Below are positions 43,580 to 45,140 of a DNA stretch of 45,140 bases, piece after piece. The translations under genes were made by a program, and so were the position numbers. This DNA is from a virus. Position 1 is the first letter of the stretch, and the number at the start of each line of letters is the position of its first letter. The stretch covers positions 1 through 45,140 of the IMG/VR virus record IMGVR_UViG_3300027525_000008. The stretch is one strand, 5' to 3'. The notes beneath the pieces are model-generated. The model was not told where the DNA came from. It did not search any database and saw nothing but the letters and a program-made list of their open reading frames with translations.

Positions 43580-44587
43580 ATGCCCTTAGGACCACAAGAC
43601 TTTTATAACCGACTAGACCATCATCATGCAGAGTGCAAAGATTGGGTAGTTGTGAATTGGAATTTGGGCAATATGTGCAATTTTACTTGTTCATATTGTC
43701 CTAGTATACTAAATGATGGTAGTTTTGGATGGAATGATTTTGAAATTATTCGGGAATTCATTGATGCTACAGTAGAACATTATTCCCCTCGTAAAGTATA
43801 TTTCGAATTTACTGGAGGAGAAGTAACCTTGTGGAAAGATTTTATTAAGTGTGCTGAATATATTAAATCCATTGGACACGACATTGGATTTATCAGTAAT
43901 GGAAGTCGTACCTTACGGTGGTGGGAAAAGAACAAAGAGAAATTCGATCATGTTTGCTTAAGCTTTCATCCAGAAGAAGGTGATGCAGAGCATTTTCTTA
44001 ACGTAGTTAAGATTATGAGTGAACAATGTCGCACACACGTAAACATAATGATGCATTATGATCCGGAAATATGGCCAGTCTGCCAAGACCTTGCGGAAAC
44101 TGTTATTAGTATTCCTAATATTAGCCTTGCTTTGCAACCGTTAATTATAGATTTTGGCGAAACACTTTATACTTATACTGATTCACAAATAGAATACATC
44201 GACAGACAATGGCATGATCTAGCAAGTAATATAGAACACACCAAAACTTGGCCTATATATCGTGGCAGTATGCAAATGCATGATGATGTTAACAATTTAA
44301 GTGAAAATAGTAGTGCCCATCGTTTTATTAATGATAAGACAAATAACTGGAAAGGTTGGTTGTGTTGGAGTGGAATAGAACAGATTGTAGTAGACTTTGA
44401 CGGTAGTGTGATGATTGGCTGGTGTAGAGTGGGCGGAACTCTTGGTAATATGAAGTTACCAAAGAATATCAAATGGCCAACAAAACCGGTGATGTGTACA
44501 AAAAGTATGTGCCATTGTAACTTTGATATTATGAGTAAGAAGGTGCTTCCTAAAAATAGATATGAGGTCTTAGAAGATGCCGATTAA
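43580..44587 (+). CDS. Radical SAM enzyme with SPASM-like C-terminal cysteines
   Basis: 335 residues. CNFTCSYC (C33, C37, C40) is the CxxxCxxC motif that binds the 4Fe-4S cluster used to cleave S-adenosylmethionine. YFEFTGGEVTLW is the GGE motif and GFISNGSRT a later barrel strand. The C-terminal part has C262 (KGWLCWSG), C282 (IGWCRVGG) and a C306/C311/C313 cluster, spaced like a SPASM or twitch auxiliary-cluster domain, which in other enzymes serves peptide or protein modification and some sugar chemistry. Substrate unknown. It abuts the 59-residue gene and overlaps the next gene by 11 nt. Marine phages are known to carry radical SAM genes; the glycosyltransferase neighbours suggest work on a glycan or a virion protein. 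Confidence 0.85.
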   Translation: MPLGPQDFYNRLDHHHAECKDWVVVNWNLGNMCNFTCSYCPSILNDGSFGWNDFEIIREFIDATVEHYSPRKVYFEFTGGEVTLWKDFIKCAEYIKSIGHDIGFISNGSRTLRWWEKNKEKFDHVCLSFHPEEGDAEHFLNVVKIMSEQCRTHVNIMMHYDPEIWPVCQDLAETVISIPNISLALQPLIIDFGETLYTYTDSQIEYIDRQWHDLASNIEHTKTWPIYRGSMQMHDDVNNLSENSSAHRFINDKTNNWKGWLCWSGIEQIVVDFDGSVMIGWCRVGGTLGNMKLPKNIKWPTKPVMCTKSMCHCNFDIMSKKVLPKNRYEVLEDAD

Positions 44588-45140
44588 ATCAGATCCTCGG
44601 ATACCATTAGATAATAAACAACTACGTGTATATGATACAAATGGTAAGTTTATTAGAATGAGTGTAGATGAAGCTATTGCAAGAGAACATAACAAATGGA
44701 AAGGATGGCAGTGTAGCGCAGGAGTACGTGGACTTTATATAGATTATGATGGTAATATATGGAATGGCAACTGCGCAAGTAGTCATAGAAATAGTACCGC
44801 ACATCATGATACAACTGTTGAAGGCTGGAGAGTTGAACGTGAAAGAATATTTGGTTCTTACCCTCACATTGAATGGTATAATGAAAATACGATAGGTGGC
44901 TGGCCGTTACCTAAGAATGGCTGGGAAACATGTGAACAGCATATTAAACTACAAGATGCGTTGAAAGAAGCAGAAGAAACTTTTTTTAAAAATTTAGGAA
45001 AGAATATTCAAAAAGATAATATTGATACAACTGCAAGTGCATGGAAATGGGAAAGTACATTAGATGACATACCAAAAAATTGGGGATTGTTAGGCAATAT
45101 TCGTGAAGGTATTGACATACCTGAAAATTATACAGTTTGT
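44577..45140 (+). CDS. SPASM-like domain protein lacking a radical SAM core so far (cut by window edge)
   Basis: 188 codons from ATG 44577, still open at the window end. The segment NKWKGWQCSAGVRGLYIDYD followed by GNIWNGNCAS (about residues 40-67) is a clear relative of the C-terminal segment of the preceding radical SAM protein (KGWLCWSGIEQIVVDFDG to IGWC), and the last residues LGNIREGIDIPENYTVC resemble that protein's LGNMKLPKNIKW...C. A roughly 100-residue insertion rich in Trp, Glu and Lys separates the two blocks. No CxxxCxxC motif has appeared. It may be a free-standing SPASM-type partner or substrate-binding subunit. The gene overlaps its upstream neighbour by 11 nt. Confidence 0.65.
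   Translation, partial: MPIKSDPRIPLDNKQLRVYDTNGKFIRMSVDEAIAREHNKWKGWQCSAGVRGLYIDYDGNIWNGNCASSHRNSTAHHDTTVEGWRVERERIFGSYPHIEWYNENTIGGWPLPKNGWETCEQHIKLQDALKEAEETFFKNLGKNIQKDNIDTTASAWKWESTLDDIPKNWGLLGNIREGIDIPENYTVC

Noticed and set aside
1-45140. Search by eye for tRNA genes, CRISPR arrays, insertion sequences and integrase/att sites
   Set aside because: None could be supported; no cloverleaf with a recognisable T arm, spaced repeat array, transposase or integrase motif was seen.

Overview
The window is part of an AT-rich, T4-like myovirus genome, most probably a marine phage. It carries T4-type head genes (22, 21, a 68-like core protein, 20), the recombination and late-sigma set (46, 47, 55), a tape measure with its chaperone pair, and a nearly continuous baseplate block (48/54-like, 53, hub, 5, 25, 6, 7). 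The additions (phage ClpP, an Hc1 histone-H1-like peptide, giant gp6 and gp7, tandem glycosyltransferase-like genes, radical SAM) resemble those of marine T4-like phages. I saw no tRNA, CRISPR array, insertion sequence or integration site. The host cannot be read from the sequence.

Layout. 1-6450 (minus): scaffold, prohead protease, acidic core protein, a small head protein, portal and tape measure; the portal frame is cut by one in-frame TGA. 6555-7612 (plus): gp26-like tape-measure chaperone with a textbook -1 slippery site leading into a 76-codon extension. 7613-8383: no gene, but tandem sigma70-like and T4-late-like promoters and about 430 nt of hairpin-rich, relatively GC-rich sequence, a candidate large structured RNA. 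8384-9446: Hjc-like nuclease (plus), then a DUF3147-like membrane protein and a small protein (minus). 9505-9657: candidate small RNA with its own promoter and terminator. 9664-14142 (minus): operon read 55, 47, SDR-like, 46, Hc1-like from a consensus TTGACA-17-TATAAT promoter. 14272-23007 (plus): central baseplate and hub. 23004-23807 (minus): clpP and a small gene. 23933-39743 (plus): gp25, gp6, 3096-residue gp7 and two structural proteins. 39818-45140 (plus): after a new sigma70-like promoter, a glycosyltransferase-like and radical SAM/SPASM cassette that runs off the window.

How it works together. Two promoter classes are visible. Sigma70-like sites (TTGACA or TTGCAA, 17 bp, TANNAT) precede the recombination/gp55 operon, clpP, the portal, both RNA candidates and the glycosyltransferase cassette. 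T4-late-like sites (GATAAATAC or TATAAATA) precede core protein, tape measure, central baseplate, gp25-gp6-gp7 and the protein at 37994. The simplest model is that host RNA polymerase makes gp55 early and gp55 then directs late transcription of the structural genes. The strongest second-look items are the interrupted portal, the frameshift in the gp26-like gene, the structured RNA region, the flagellin-IN-like repeats in gp7, and the glycosyltransferase/radical SAM cassette.
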